This document shows, one piece after another, positions 62,501-64,000 of a stretch of DNA of 64,000 nt. Position 1 is the first letter of the stretch. Every line of letters begins with the position of its first letter. The notes under the pieces are model-generated. The model ran no database searches. It was not told where the DNA came from and worked only from the letters and a program-made list of their open reading frames with translations. The position numbers and the translations under genes are program-made. Origin of the DNA: an uncultured Acetatifactor sp. (GTDB taxonomy: Bacteria > Bacillota > Clostridia > Lachnospirales > Lachnospiraceae); NCBI GenBank assembly GCA_947589075.1, contig CANQBS010000004.1, positions 1 to 64,000 on the forward strand, in the 5' to 3' direction.

Positions 62501-62859
62501 AGCTGGAAGCAAACAATCCGGGATGCTTTGATGATCCGGATAAAACATTTGCGGATCTGTATATGAAATCAGGACTTTATATAACAGAGATCGTAAAGCG
62601 GTTATATCGCAGCGAGGCGATTAAGGCTGTGTATCCGGACGATAAAGAACGCATCCGCCATATTCTGCAGAAGCAGGTGTATGGGATGGCGCCAACTCGT
62701 ATTATTTATTTAATTGCTATAAATTATATCCTAGGCTTTGATAAGGAGCTGAAAGCGGAAACACATAATTTTGTGGAGGCAGATGCTGCGGAGGCGGCAA
62801 AAGAAGGGAAGCTGGAAGAATTGGTGGAGAAGTGGTTTGGCAGTGATAAATCGATTTAA
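59530..62859 (+). CDS. GIY-YIG-like nuclease / DEAD-box-type helicase / partial methyltransferase fusion
   Basis: N-term PMIYAYNTPG...WTKIGYTEKQSVSQRLNQQ; NAKPRFGKTLASYDLV, LIVDEAQEGVDT, YLSGTPFKAL, SYMQAAFRAQNP; C-term QIFTPRWIVVKMVDELE...FADLYMKSGLYITEIVKRLY...QVYGMAPTRIIYLIAINYILGF. Confidence 0.8.
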   Translation: MSNAPKIQSFTHVVPMIYAYNTPGVTYHDGWTKIGYTEKQSVSQRLNQQTHTAGIKWVLAWQDNAMYKDGSGEYFTDRDFHTFLESDLDVERAPGTEWFHVDAKASQDYFNTFSRRERVEKNEEKSTYALRKEQQEAVDMTKQYFENGGTEFLWNAKPRFGKTLASYDLVCRMGFSKVLIVTNRPSIANSWADDFRKFIGWRGEFCFVSDTDALNGKSGVMSRNEYTKAMLVKNEKEQKGMVAFESLQGLKGSVYFGGEYDKLKWIRELEFDLLIVDEAQEGVDTMRTDRAFRNISRKHTLYLSGTPFKALASEQFAENQIFNWSYADEQAAKERWDGEDYNPYEALPRLAMYTYQLSNMIYDRIEKGMELPESEESVDYAFDLNEFFMTNEYGKFIHEKEIRKFLHALVTQEKYPFSTPELREELSHTLWLLNRVNSAKALAKILKEDEVFQDYHVILAAGDGRMEDEEAAEAAFDKVRAAVTEYDKTITLSVGQLTVGVTIPEWSGVLMLCNMKSPSSYMQAAFRAQNPCILTRNRKRYRKETAYIFDFDPARTLIVFDEFANNLSVNTVSGRGTGEERKDNIKRLLNFFPVLGEDEEGRMVELDAASVLSIPRKIKSQEVVRRGFLSNFLFQNISNVFGAPSVVREIVEKLAPAHEEQKKNRKDVLEEISNVTVDEDGEVAISNEIVIGKTQELFGRKVYERMSEDLQEHVNAVAESSVYEVDRKLKTLVDSIKGTVKQNVFAPVMNEYDVKKGIQNRLERQIDNEIENTFAKIQGDYKQQAMIARTEFERKQKEAETEQEIQAAEVEFQSSMDEAMFAFVKTVQDSVQKTIEDKPKDLMEQLERRKAEQEKRTVEEEVRAHLRGFSRTIPSFIMAYGDGNLTLANFDDYTEDDVFLEVTGITEDDFRFLRDGGEYENPETGEKEYFAGHLFDEVVFNDSIEEFWKKKELLANYFDETLEEDIFDYIPPQKTNQIFTPRWIVVKMVDELEANNPGCFDDPDKTFADLYMKSGLYITEIVKRLYRSEAIKAVYPDDKERIRHILQKQVYGMAPTRIIYLIAINYILGFDKELKAETHNFVEADAAEAAKEGKLEELVEKWFGSDKSI

Positions 62860-62951
62860 TATATGGGAGATTTAGGAGAATGTTTTGTCTAAGATAATAG
62901 TTGGGTACATATTTATATTCCCCAGAAAGCAAATGAAGGGAGATAGTGAAG

Positions 62952-64000
62952 TTGAAAAAAGATTTTGGCCTTTCACAGTTTGATGAATACCGAGAAGATA
63001 ATCGCCGAGAAGTAAAGAAGGCAAGCGCTGGTTTGCCAATTTCTCTTTGGGATACCTATTCTGCCTTTGCAAATTGCTATGGCGGGGTTATTATTCTTGG
63101 CGTTAAAGAAGAAAAAGACGGAAATTGGACAACTACCGGACTGCGGAATGCGTCAAAGCTTCGCAAAGATTTCTGGGACACGATCAACAATCCCAAGAAA
63201 GTAAGCATCAACTTGTTGTCAGAAGATGATGTTCAGATCTATGAAGTGGGTGATAAGAAAGATGTTATCATGGTGATCTATGTGCCGATGGCAAAGCGGG
63301 AGCAGAAGCCGATATATATATCAATAATGATATTTTTAATGGCACGTTCCGCCGAAACTATGAGGGTGACTATCATTGTACCAGACTGCAGGTAAAAGCG
63401 ATGCTTCGGGATCAAACGGAGCGCACAATGGACATGGAAGTGCTGGACAAGGTGCCTATGGACGATCTGAACTATGATACGATTCATGGTTATAGAAACA
63501 GCCACCGCTCGTTGAAAGAGGGGCATCTGTTTGAACGCCTGAGCGATCACGAATATTTGAGAAGTATCGGTGCGGCTGCAATTTCTGAGGAAGACGGACA
63601 ACTGCATCCCACAACAGCGGGTATGCTGATGTTTGGAGATGAGTATAATATCGTGCGTCATTTCCCAGAGTATTTCCTGGATTATAGGGAGGAATTAGAT
63701 CCTACCACCCGCTGGAGCGACAGATTGCAGTCCAGTTCCGGTGAGTGGTCTGGAAATGTGTGCGATTTTTATTTCAGAGTCTATAATAAAATTATCAAAG
63801 ATGTCAAAGTGCCGTTCAAGATGTCCGGCGGAGAACGCATTGACGATACTCCGGTACACAAGGCGCTTCGTGAAGCTTTGGCAAATTGTTTGATTCATGC
63901 AGACTATCATGGCTTGCGTGGTATCGTGATTAGAAAAGAAACTGACAAGCTGATTTTGGCAAATCCCGGTTATATCAGGACCGGCAAAAAGCAGATGCGT
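62952..64000 (+). pseudogene. AlbA_2-type ATP-binding protein, frameshifted at an (AT)5 tract; continues beyond the window
   Basis: Frame 1 encodes ...VPMAKREQKPIYIS then runs out of frame; removing one AT gives QKPIYINNDIFNGTFRRNYEGDYHCTRLQVKAMLRDQ... open to the window end (...KLILANPGYIRTGKKQMR). Confidence 0.8.

Overview
The window looks like chromosomal DNA from a Clostridia/Lachnospiraceae-type bacterium (inferred from gene content: spoVG, spoVT, DnaD/DnaI-like primosome genes, glgC/glgD pair, Firmicutes-type str operon). From 1 to about 54.7 kb it is mostly a conventional backbone: a YetA-like lyase, bioY with a BirA-type operator, prs, dnaI-like loader and dnaD, murC, glgC/glgD, spoVG, pth, mfd, XpaC/TelA, a carbohydrate ABC transporter with GH130/DUF1861/GH13 and a LacI regulator, spoVT, pepF, aspS, two very large ECF-type sigma factors, a reverse-strand pseudopilin/T2SS-F cluster, rfbD, and rpsL-rpsG-fusA-tuf. 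After tuf (about 54.7-64 kb) there is an AT-richer accessory island. It holds a partial duplication, a decayed AlbA_2/Schlafen-like gene, an unusual restriction-modification-like operon, and a second AlbA_2 gene frameshifted at an (AT)5 tract and running off the window. In the operon, adenine-methyltransferase motifs are split over separate ORFs around an HNH ORF, and a GIY-YIG/helicase protein carries a further methyltransferase-like C-terminus. This island is the best candidate for an undescribed system. Other notable signals are a cloverleaf-capable element after tuf, phased A-tract repeats and a promoter-spanning inverted repeat upstream of rpsL, a DnaA-box cluster beside dnaD, and palindromes upstream of both giant sigma factors. 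All family calls come from reading the translations by eye; no searches were run.
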